Source of the DNA: Deltaproteobacteria bacterium
Lineage (GTDB): Bacteria > Desulfobacterota > GWC2-55-46 > S146-70
DNA length: 6,916 bases
Assembly (NCBI GenBank): GCA_015492395.1
Contig: WGFD01000077.1
Span: 1 to 6,916 of the forward strand
Direction: 5' to 3'
Below the pieces are notes generated by a model, which did not search any database, was not told where the DNA came from, and saw only the letters and a program-made list of their open reading frames with translations. Of this stretch, positions 1 to 4,998 are shown one piece after another. Positions within the stretch are counted from its first letter, which is position 1; the number at the start of each line of letters is the position of its first letter. The position numbers were made by a program, and so were the translations under genes.

Positions 1-160
1 GAATGATCCCGAACGTTCCCACCAACGATCCAAAGGCCTTCTTTATCTTACTCTCATCGTTCTCGCCGATTGTATTCAGGTATACAAAAAAGACAAGAAG
101 GATCATGTTGAAGGATATATTGAGCATCCGGGCGCTTGATTGGTTGCCAGAGTCCGACAT
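1..160 (-). CDS. MotB-like stator subunit (OmpA/MotB family), N-terminal part only, transmembrane Asp absent
   Basis: Only the first 53 codons are present; the gene continues past the left edge. The start is ATG at 160-158, preceded on the minus strand by GGAGG (178-174) at a rather long 13-nt spacing. The visible protein has a short polar N-terminus (residues 1-11), one hydrophobic segment (about 13-31) and then a charged stretch with ENDESKIKKAFGS. This is the MotB pattern: a short cytoplasmic tail, a single TM helix, then the plug/linker before the periplasmic OmpA-like domain, which is off-window. It follows motA by 77 bp on the same strand, as stator genes usually do. Aligning on the FF of the TM helix (F24-F25 here, F40-F41 in E. 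coli MotB), the essential ion-binding Asp (D32 in E. coli) falls on Ser16, with Asn18 nearby; there is no acidic residue in the helix. It may therefore be an auxiliary MotB paralogue, with a canonical motB farther downstream. Family call fairly confident; function uncertain. Confidence 0.75.
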   Translation of the reverse strand, partial: MSDSGNQSSARMLNISFNMILLVFFVYLNTIGENDESKIKKAFGSLVGTFGII

Positions 161-204
161 AGATTTTGGTTTACCTCCTGCTTAGTGTGTTTTATATTTA
201 GCTC

Positions 205-228
205 CTCCACTTTCAGTAGACGGTGGAG
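205..228 (-). repeat. Weak hairpin between motA and the MotB-like gene
   Basis: Six-base arms CTCCAC (205-210) and GTGGAG (223-228) are perfectly complementary around a 12-nt loop, in the 77-bp gap between the two stator genes. There is no T-run after it, so it is not an intrinsic terminator. It could modestly affect mRNA stability or the ratio of the two subunits, or it could be chance. Confidence 0.3.
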
Positions 229-237
229 CAGGTGCAC

Positions 238-1002
238 TTAAGTTTCCGATAGTTTCCTTAACTTGGGAGGTAAGAAGGTCTGTAGTTTCTGTTCTATAAT
301 CCTTGGATTTTCACCTAGTGCCAAGGAAAGTATGCCCTCCTTCATCAACTCTTTCATTCTAAGTTCTTCCGCGCTCCTGCCTTTAAGCTTGCCGGCGATG
401 GGAATGAAGACGAGATTTGCCAATATCGCGCCATAAAAGGTGGTAATTAGAGCTACGGCCATTGCCGGCCCTATGTTACTTGGGTCGTCCAGGTTCTGAA
501 GCATCTGAACGAGCCCTATCAATGTACCAACCATGCCGAGGGCCGGTGCAAAAGTCCCCATGGTCATGAACATGTCCGCGCCCACACGGTGTCTGCCGGC
601 GATGTATGCCATCTCTTTTTCTATCGACTCTTTTATGCTATTGAATTCAAAGCCGTCCACTACCATTGTAATACCCTTGGAGAGGAATGGATCCTCGATA
701 TTCTTCAAGAACGGTTCAAGTGCCAAGAGTCCTTCTCTTTTGGCCTTGCCCGACATGTCCACGATGAGTTTAATGGTGTCATGAGGGGCCTTCAACTTGT
801 GGAAGAAGGCGTTCTTTACCACCCCAATTACTCCTAGCACTTCCTTTAGAGGATAGTTGATAAGTGTCGCGCCGATGGTTCCACCTATCACTATTAGAGC
901 CGAAGAAGGGTCCCAGAACGAGAATATGCTTCCTCCCTGCATAATCCCGATTAAGACAAGTGCAAAGGCAGAAACCAGCCCTATAATGGTTGCTATGTCC
1001 AC
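238..1002 (-). CDS. motA: Flagellar motor stator protein MotA, PomA-like (254 aa)
   Basis: Inner-membrane stator subunit that with MotB forms the ion channel and generates torque on the flagellar rotor. The length (254 aa) matches PomA. TM1 is near residues 3-21 and TM2 near 34-50. The large cytoplasmic loop carries the charged patch that contacts FliG (K88, R89 and E96, at the positions of PomA R88, K89, E96). TM3 and TM4 (about 146-168 and 179-203) contain TFAPALGMVGTLIGL and the GPAMAVALITTFYGA motif with the conserved Pro153. Thr160 and Thr188 correspond to PomA Thr158 and Thr186, residues associated with sodium-driven stators, so a Na+ motor is possible (inference). The start is GTG at 1002-1000: a TAA stop lies immediately upstream in frame, and MDIAT matches the PomA N-terminus. 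The ribosome binding site is weak (GGTG, about 6 nt before the start). It is the first gene of an operon with the MotB-like gene and is read from a sigma28 promoter about 100 bp upstream. Confidence 0.95.
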   Translation of the reverse strand: MDIATIIGLVSAFALVLIGIMQGGSIFSFWDPSSALIVIGGTIGATLINYPLKEVLGVIGVVKNAFFHKLKAPHDTIKLIVDMSGKAKREGLLALEPFLKNIEDPFLSKGITMVVDGFEFNSIKESIEKEMAYIAGRHRVGADMFMTMGTFAPALGMVGTLIGLVQMLQNLDDPSNIGPAMAVALITTFYGAILANLVFIPIAGKLKGRSAEELRMKELMKEGILSLALGENPRIIEQKLQTFLPPKLRKLSET

Positions 1003-1109
1003 TTATAACACCGTATGTACAGTCTTTTACTCCGGAATCCCTGAAAAAGGCCTGCAGGTAATGGTGAATCCACTACCACCCCTAGTAATAATGTATATCA
1101 GCTCTTTTT

Positions 1110-1136
1110 TTATCGCCGATATTTGGAAAAACTTTA
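1110..1136 (-). promoter_or_regulatory. Sigma28 (FliA) promoter for the motA operon
   Basis: Read on the minus strand, the -35 element TAAAGTTT (1136-1129) is followed by an 11-nt spacer and the -10 element GGCGATAA (1117-1110). The sigma28 consensus is TAAAGTTT-N11-GCCGATAA, so 15 of 16 specified bases match with exact spacing. Transcription should start near 1101-1104, leaving a 5' leader of about 100 nt before the GTG of motA. Stator genes are classical late (class 3) flagellar genes read by FliA, so position and direction agree with the call. Confidence 0.9.
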
Positions 1137-1206
1137 AATATGCACAGAGAACTCACTCTCCGTAACTTGCTGCGGTGAGCTTCGATTACTCAGAGATATC
1201 CGTTTC

Positions 1207-1220
1207 TATTGAGATCAATA
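1207..1220. repeat. 14-bp inverted repeat, possible operator
   Basis: Arms TATTGA and TCAATA are perfectly complementary around a central GA. It sits about 70 bp upstream of the -35 element of the motA promoter and about 120 bp upstream of the possible promoter of the plus-strand regulator, so it could be a binding site for either direction. AT-rich 6-base arms can also arise by chance. Confidence 0.3.
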
Positions 1221-1232
1221 TGTGATTTTGAT

Positions 1233-1256
1233 ACGGGGTATATCCCGTGTATTTTT
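1233..1256 (+). terminator. Terminator-like hairpin in the divergent intergenic region
   Basis: ACGGG (1233-1237) pairs with CCCGT (1244-1248). A G-T pair inside the stem leaves a TATA loop, and GTATTTTT follows (1249-1256). The stem is short, so it is a weak intrinsic terminator at best. No plus-strand gene upstream needs terminating, because motA is on the other strand. It could block read-through from an unseen transcript, belong to a small RNA, or have no function. Confidence 0.3.
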
Positions 1257-1338
1257 ATGCTTGATGGCTCGACATCCCGGATCGCCTGTGCGCGAAGGAT
1301 TTTGCCGCTATTTTTTGCATCAGAAGCATAGAAAAAAC

Positions 1339-1367
1339 TTGAATTAACTTCCATTTTTAGTTATAAA
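1339..1367 (+). promoter_or_regulatory. Possible sigma70-type promoter for the stand-alone regulator
   Basis: TTGAAT (1339-1344) and TATAAA (1362-1367) are separated by 17 nt, matching the sigma70 consensus at 4/6 and 5/6 positions. A second, perfect TATAAT lies at 1371-1376 but has no good -35 partner. The region is AT-rich, which raises the chance of accidental matches. A leader of about 120 nt containing the 1436-1467 hairpin would result. Confidence 0.4.
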
Positions 1368-1435
1368 TGTTATAATTAATCGTAAATTGCTGGATATATT
1401 AACCATAAATGTAGTCGTGCAATTTCTTACATGAG

Positions 1436-1467
1436 GAGGTTCCCTGCGGCTTGCCACAGGGAGCTTC
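1436..1467 (+). repeat. REP-like palindromic hairpin in the leader of the regulator gene
   Basis: GAGGTTCCCTG (1436-1446) pairs with CAGGGAGCTTC (1457-1467), giving an 11-bp stem with two G-T pairs. The inner 22 bp (1441-1462) is a near-perfect palindrome, with one mismatch around a central TT. The stem ends 25 nt before the ATG of the regulator and no T-run follows, so it is not a terminator. The form, a GC-rich stem with a CTTGC-type loop followed by AGCTTCAAT, resembles from memory the dispersed REP-type palindromes seen in deltaproteobacterial genomes. One window cannot show that it is repeated. Alternatively it is a leader hairpin or an operator. Confidence 0.5.
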
Positions 1468-1492
1468 AATAAACACCGGGAGAATATCATCG

Positions 1493-2890
1493 ATGAAAGA
1501 GAAGATATTAGTTGTAGAGGATGACCCGCATGCAAGGGCTGCACTGTGGGAGATACTGAAAAAGGACTATGCCGTAACTACTCTGGAAGATGGTGAAAAG
1601 GCCGTTGAAGCGATGAAGAAGGACAACTTTACCATTATCATTACCGATATGAAGCTTCCGGGTATGAACGGCATGCAGGTTCTCAAGAAAGCAAGGGAGG
1701 TTACTCCCGACTCGGTGCTTATCGTAATAACGGGCTACGGGACCATCGAAGGAGCGGTGCAGGCGATGAAGAAGGGGGCATACCATTACCTTACGAAGCC
1801 GTTCAGGATCGATGATATACTGCTGGAGGTGGAAAGGGCCTTGGAATACTACCACCTCAAGCGAGAGAACAGCCATCTGAGAGATGAGGTGCAGAGGCAC
1901 TACGCCTTTGACAACATTATCGGTCAGAGCGTCCCTATGCAGGATATCTATGAGGTAATAAGGCGTGTCAGTGATAGCGATTCCACTATACTGCTCCTGG
2001 GAGAGAGTGGTACAGGCAAGGAGTTGATAGCCAGAACGATACATTATAACAGCCAACGAAGCCGTTTTCCCTTTGTCCCTGTCAACTGTGGGGCCATCCC
2101 GAGTGAGTTGATCGAGAGCGAACTCTTCGGACATGAAAAGGGTTCATTTACCGGTGCCATTGCCGCCCGTCAGGGGAGGTTTGAAAAGGCCAACAGGGGA
2201 ACCATATTTCTTGATGAAATCGGTGAGATGGCCCTTCACCTTCAGATCAGGCTACTCAGGGTATTACAAGAGAGGGAGTTCGAAAGGGTTGGAGGGAGCA
2301 GGACCATTCAGGTCGATGTCCGTGTGATAGCGGCCACTAACAGGGATCTTGAAGATGCCGTCGAACAGGGTAGGTTCCGCAGTGACCTCTATTACCGCCT
2401 CAATGTAATACCCATCGTCATCCCGCCTCTAAGAGAGAGAAAGGGGGATATACCACTCTTGGTGAACAGCTTCTTGAAGGTTATGGCCGGTAAGAAGAAG
2501 AGGCAGATAAAGGGAATAAGTGACGAGGCCATGGATATACTGGCGAACTACTCGTGGCCCGGGAATATCCGTGAGCTTGAAAATATTATCGAGAGGATGG
2601 TCATCCTGAAACAGAGGCCCGGACCTATAGTTCCGGATGATATACCTCCCAAGATTAAGGGATTGAAGGGTACCACGCAAATGGCCTTTGATATCCCCAA
2701 GAATGGCATTGATCTTACAAAGACGGTGGATGAACTCGAGAGGGAGTTCATTGAGAAGGCCCTGAATAAAGTGGGCGGTGTAAAGAGTAAGGCTGCAGCT
2801 CTTTTGGGCATTAACAGGACCACACTTATTGAAAAGATGAAGAAGAAGGGGATGTTGCTTGCAAGCTCCAAGGTCAAGGAGTTACATTGA
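1493..2890 (+). CDS. NtrC-family sigma54-dependent response regulator, stand-alone (465 aa)
   Basis: A DNA-binding enhancer activator that uses ATP hydrolysis to open sigma54 promoters when phosphorylated. It has three domains. The receiver (about 1-120) has acidic pair D10/D11, phospho-acceptor D52, T80 and K102. The AAA+ domain (about 140-375) has Walker A GESGTGKE at 170-177, the sigma54-contact loop as GSFTGA at 217-222 (Ser for the usual Ala), Walker B TIFLDE at 237-242 and the arginine-rich RFRSDLYYRL segment. A Fis-type HTH (about 417-450) contains AAALLGINRTTLIEKMKKKG, which resembles the C-termini of flagellar activators of the FleQ/FlrC group. The ATG at 1493 is preferred over an in-frame TTG at 1451. 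It directly precedes the receiver start (MKEKILVVEDD) and has GGGAGA (1478-1483) 9 nt upstream, whereas the 14 extra residues would be encoded partly by the leader hairpin. No kinase is adjacent; the nearest is the FlrB-like kinase at 4980. The target genes are not visible, though the promoter at 3095-3110 is a candidate. Confidence 0.93.
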   Translation: MKEKILVVEDDPHARAALWEILKKDYAVTTLEDGEKAVEAMKKDNFTIIITDMKLPGMNGMQVLKKAREVTPDSVLIVITGYGTIEGAVQAMKKGAYHYLTKPFRIDDILLEVERALEYYHLKRENSHLRDEVQRHYAFDNIIGQSVPMQDIYEVIRRVSDSDSTILLLGESGTGKELIARTIHYNSQRSRFPFVPVNCGAIPSELIESELFGHEKGSFTGAIAARQGRFEKANRGTIFLDEIGEMALHLQIRLLRVLQEREFERVGGSRTIQVDVRVIAATNRDLEDAVEQGRFRSDLYYRLNVIPIVIPPLRERKGDIPLLVNSFLKVMAGKKKRQIKGISDEAMDILANYSWPGNIRELENIIERMVILKQRPGPIVPDDIPPKIKGLKGTTQMAFDIPKNGIDLTKTVDELEREFIEKALNKVGGVKSKAAALLGINRTTLIEKMKKKGMLLASSKVKELH

Positions 2891-2919
2891 CCGATGGTTT
2901 GAGTTGTGGCTATCGAGTC

Positions 2920-2933
2920 TTATTGCGCCATAA
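2920..2933. repeat. 14-bp imperfect palindrome
   Basis: TTATTGCGCCATAA is a palindrome with one mismatched pair (arms TTAT/ATAA around a TGCGCC core). It lies one base from the larger palindrome at 2935-2954, the two centres being 18 bp apart. Together they look like a compound operator, but this is only inference. Confidence 0.3.
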
Positions 2934-2934
2934 G

Positions 2935-2954
2935 GATGTCACAATTTTGACATC
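2935..2954. promoter_or_regulatory. 20-bp palindrome, candidate enhancer site for an NtrC-type activator
   Basis: GATGTCA (2935-2941) and TGACATC (2948-2954) are perfect inverted arms. With the central CAATTT, 9 of 10 base pairs are symmetric. No T-run follows, so it is not a terminator of the preceding gene. Its centre is about 165 bp upstream of the start predicted from the sigma54 promoter at 3095-3110 and about 150 bp from the -24/-12 elements. This is the usual distance for sites bound by dimeric sigma54 activators, two of which are encoded in this window. A perfect TTGACA (2947-2952) lies inside it but has no good -10 partner. Confidence 0.5.
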
Positions 2955-3047
2955 TGGATAGACCGCCAAGTATTTGCCTGTTGTACGATTAAGAAGTCAC
3001 ACCTTCCTTTAATAATCTAATTATTTAGAAATAACGGATGATTAGCG

Positions 3048-3061
3048 GCACGGCCCCGTGC
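3048..3061. repeat. GC-rich short hairpin GCACGG-CC-CCGTGC
   Basis: Six-base perfect arms surround a 2-nt centre (or 5-base arms around a 4-nt loop), about 35 bp upstream of the -24 element at 3096. There is no T-run, so it is not a convincing terminator for the upstream regulator gene. It may be a binding site or chance. Confidence 0.3.
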
Positions 3062-3094
3062 TTATCGGAGTCCTCTTCCCTTTCTATGTGATTA

Positions 3095-3110
3095 TGGCAT
3101 ATTCCTTGCT
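3095..3110 (+). promoter_or_regulatory. Sigma54 (RpoN) promoter upstream of the TPR-kinase-regulator operon
   Basis: TGGCATATTCCTTGCT matches the sigma54 consensus TGGCACG-N4-TTGCW at all but two specified positions. The invariant GG (3096-3097) and GC (3108-3109) are exactly 10 nt apart. It is the only GG-N10-GC match I found in the 2891-3126 gap, it points into the next gene, and the window encodes two sigma54 activators. The difficulty is geometry: the predicted start, 12 nt beyond the GC, is near 3121, only 6 nt before the ATG at 3127. The AGGGG ribosome site (3116-3120) would then fall outside the transcript. Confidence 0.65.
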
Positions 3111-3126
3111 ATTTCAGGGGTCATAG

Positions 3127-4998
3127 ATGAAAAAGCTTCTTGTCATATGGTTTTTCATAATTACACCGTATAGTGTCCTCTTTATTAATACGGCCGAAGG
3201 TGTCCAGACGTATTATTGGAGAGAGAGGTATGCCAAGAAGTTGTCCGTCAGGATACTCAGGGAGAGGGCCAAGGTACTGCTGTTTAGTGTCACCCCGTGG
3301 GATGAGATAAGCCATGCGGTTGGTAAGATGAGTGAAGGTGAAGATGCTAAGGTTACTTTGGACGCCCTCCGGGCCATTATAACCGGTTCCGATGATGACT
3401 CCGAGGTCCGGGAAGCCATTTACAGGAGCGGACTTATATATGAGATGCTCGGTTTTTATCCCGAGGCTCTTGGAAACTACAAGAGACTTCTACGGCATTA
3501 CCCTGATGGCATGGCTGCCTGGAAGGCTAGACTGAGAATGGCCTATGTCGATCTTGTGAATAACCTTTCCTCTGGAAGTGGTCTTGGAGGGGTTATCGTG
3601 AGTTTCTATAGCATCTATAGGGATTCGAATGATCCTCTGGTGTGGAAGGAGGCGCTTGCAGGATACGCCATTGCTCTCCATGAAAGCGGAGACTATGCCG
3701 CTGCCGAAGAGGTCTTCCGTAAGATCGACGGCTATACAAAGTGGGTCCCTACCTTTAGCCTATTCAGGGCCGGCAATTATATGTTGACGGACCAGTATGA
3801 AGAGGCATGGAATCTGTTTCAGTTATATACGGGTAAGAAGGATATGCCGGATCTGGTTTCGTATTCGTTGCTTAAGTTAGGTGATCTTTCTGTCCTTAAA
3901 GGTAAGACCGGGATGGCAAGAGACTACTATAAGAGAATATTGGAAAGTGTCCAACAACGGTCGGAGATGTGGGCGGCGGCCACTCTGGCCATTGCCGAAC
4001 TCAATATGGAGAGAGGAGATCTGAATGGGGCAAAGGGCTTGTTAAACGACATCCTGGAATACCAGGTATCGGATGAGTTCAGAAGTGCCACCCTCTATTA
4101 TCTCATGGATATATCGATGAGAAAGGGGCGTAAAGAGGAGTATGCCGATTATGCCGTCGACTTCCTTAAGGACAATATTACTCCGGAAATGGAGAGGTCT
4201 GTTAGGGAGGTGCTTACAGATACCATAGAGGAGTTGGTGCTGCTGGCTCATACGGACGGGAACTATGAGAAGATATTGTCTCTCTATTACGACAAGAATG
4301 AGTTTATGAGCGACGATACACTTGCAATAGTGGGTGACGTCTTTCATAGGAGCGGGCTTCCGGCCGAGGCGGTGGCGATCTACGAGAAGATCGAGCGGAA
4401 GGATGAGAAGATTATGGAAAGACTGGTAGATGCCTATATCATGCAGGATGATCTTGAGGAGGCTATGGCCGCTCTGGAACACATCGCCTCGGACGAGAAA
4501 TATGGTAGAGAAGGGCTGCCGATGGTCCTGCGGCAGTTGGGGGATATGAACTTCAGGAGGAAGAAGTACAGTGAGGCCCTGAGGATCTATACAAGGGTTT
4601 ACGAGCTGTCGTACGATCCTGGTTTGTATCTGAAACTTGCCATGACCTATCGTTTTCTGGGTAAGAAGAAGGAGGCCCTCAAGGTATACAGGGCCCTACT
4701 TGATAAAGAGAGTGGCGGGGCGGTGGAGGTAGAGGCCCATACCGGTATCGGTGATATCTTCTATTCCATGGGTAAGTGGAAGGCCGCGCTGTCAGCTTAC
4801 AAGCTGGCTGTCGAAGAAGGGTCAGATTTGGATATGACCTGGGCCTTCTACAGGTTGGGTGAAATTAACCGTATAATGAATAGTAAAGAGGCTGCTATTG
4901 ATGCCTGGCAGAAGGTTGCGAATAAAGACAAGGGATACATAGGCAAGCTTGCCCGGGAGAGGCTGAAGGAGGTGGATCTATGGGAGCTGAAGATGTAA
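3127..4998 (+). CDS. Exported tetratricopeptide-repeat (TPR) protein (623 aa)
   Basis: The N-terminus has a Lys-Lys start, a hydrophobic core (about residues 4-20) and a possible signal peptidase site after AEG (residue 25), so it is probably secreted to the periplasm or anchored in the inner membrane. The rest is predicted to be helical. TPR-like units are clear near residues 95-126 (GLIYEMLGFYPEALGNYKRLL) and in the C-terminal third (about 462-610), for example GDMNFRRKKYSEALRIYTRV, AMTYRFLGKKKEALKVYRAL and GDIFYSMGKWKAALSAYKLA. More degenerate repeats fill the middle. TPRs are protein-binding scaffolds; no catalytic motif is seen. The ATG is chosen because it gives the signal sequence and has AGGGG 6 nt upstream. 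Its last 19 bp overlap the kinase gene, so it belongs to the same operon, which suggests a flagellar or signalling role. I do not recognise a named family beyond TPR. Confidence 0.88.
   Translation: MKKLLVIWFFIITPYSVLFINTAEGVQTYYWRERYAKKLSVRILRERAKVLLFSVTPWDEISHAVGKMSEGEDAKVTLDALRAIITGSDDDSEVREAIYRSGLIYEMLGFYPEALGNYKRLLRHYPDGMAAWKARLRMAYVDLVNNLSSGSGLGGVIVSFYSIYRDSNDPLVWKEALAGYAIALHESGDYAAAEEVFRKIDGYTKWVPTFSLFRAGNYMLTDQYEEAWNLFQLYTGKKDMPDLVSYSLLKLGDLSVLKGKTGMARDYYKRILESVQQRSEMWAAATLAIAELNMERGDLNGAKGLLNDILEYQVSDEFRSATLYYLMDISMRKGRKEEYADYAVDFLKDNITPEMERSVREVLTDTIEELVLLAHTDGNYEKILSLYYDKNEFMSDDTLAIVGDVFHRSGLPAEAVAIYEKIERKDEKIMERLVDAYIMQDDLEEAMAALEHIASDEKYGREGLPMVLRQLGDMNFRRKKYSEALRIYTRVYELSYDPGLYLKLAMTYRFLGKKKEALKVYRALLDKESGGAVEVEAHTGIGDIFYSMGKWKAALSAYKLAVEEGSDLDMTWAFYRLGEINRIMNSKEAAIDAWQKVANKDKGYIGKLARERLKEVDLWELKM
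4966..4973 (+). promoter_or_regulatory. Strong ribosome binding site for the kinase gene
   Basis: AAGGAGGT lies 6 nt before the ATG at 4980 and inside the 3' end of the TPR coding sequence. It fixes the kinase start and, with the 19-bp gene overlap, points to translational coupling. Confidence 0.85.

Larger units (their letters stand above)
1137..1435. other. Divergent intergenic region without a recognisable gene
   Basis: This AT-rich stretch lies between the sigma28 promoter of motA and the leader hairpin of the plus-strand regulator gene. I find no open reading frame with a plausible start, ribosome site or family resemblance. It holds a 14-bp inverted repeat TATTGA-GA-TCAATA (1207-1220), a hairpin with a T-run (1233-1256), the repeated TTATAA-ATG-TTATAA (1361-1375) and a possible sigma70 promoter (1339-1367). 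No riboswitch that I know could be recognised. Confidence 0.6.

Noticed and set aside
1003..1103. Cyclic-di-GMP (GEMM) riboswitch in the motA leader
   Set aside because: None of the conserved GEMM sequence elements is visible in the roughly 100-nt leader.
857..1165. Plus-strand reading frame of 102 codons across the motA start
   Set aside because: It is antisense to motA and its sigma28 promoter, has no family resemblance and no credible ribosome site.
1431..1472. A 13-codon reading frame (ATG at 1431, TAA at 1470-1472) as a leader peptide
   Set aside because: It has no ribosome site and no run of regulatory codons, and it coincides with the palindromic element, which explains the sequence better.
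1451..1492. Upstream extension of the stand-alone regulator to a TTG start (14 extra residues)
   Set aside because: The extra codons overlap the leader hairpin, no ribosome site precedes the TTG, and the ATG at 1493 begins exactly at the receiver domain with GGGAGA 9 nt upstream.
1508..2134. Minus-strand reading frame of 208 codons opposite the stand-alone regulator
   Set aside because: The plus strand encodes a complete receiver plus AAA+ module there; the antisense frame has no recognisable domain.
2947..2976. Sigma70 promoter with perfect TTGACA at 2947-2952
   Set aside because: The best -10 at 18-nt spacing is TATTTG, only 3 of 6 matches, and TTGACA is better explained as part of the palindrome.
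3048..3063. Intrinsic terminator for the stand-alone regulator gene
   Set aside because: The GC-rich hairpin is short, with a 2-4-nt loop, and is followed by TTATC with no T-run.
3062..3088. Second sigma28-like promoter on the minus strand (TCCGATAA at 3069-3062)
   Set aside because: The -10 matches 7 of 8 bases, but the position of the -35 (3081-3088) matches poorly and the promoter would point into the end of a plus-strand gene.
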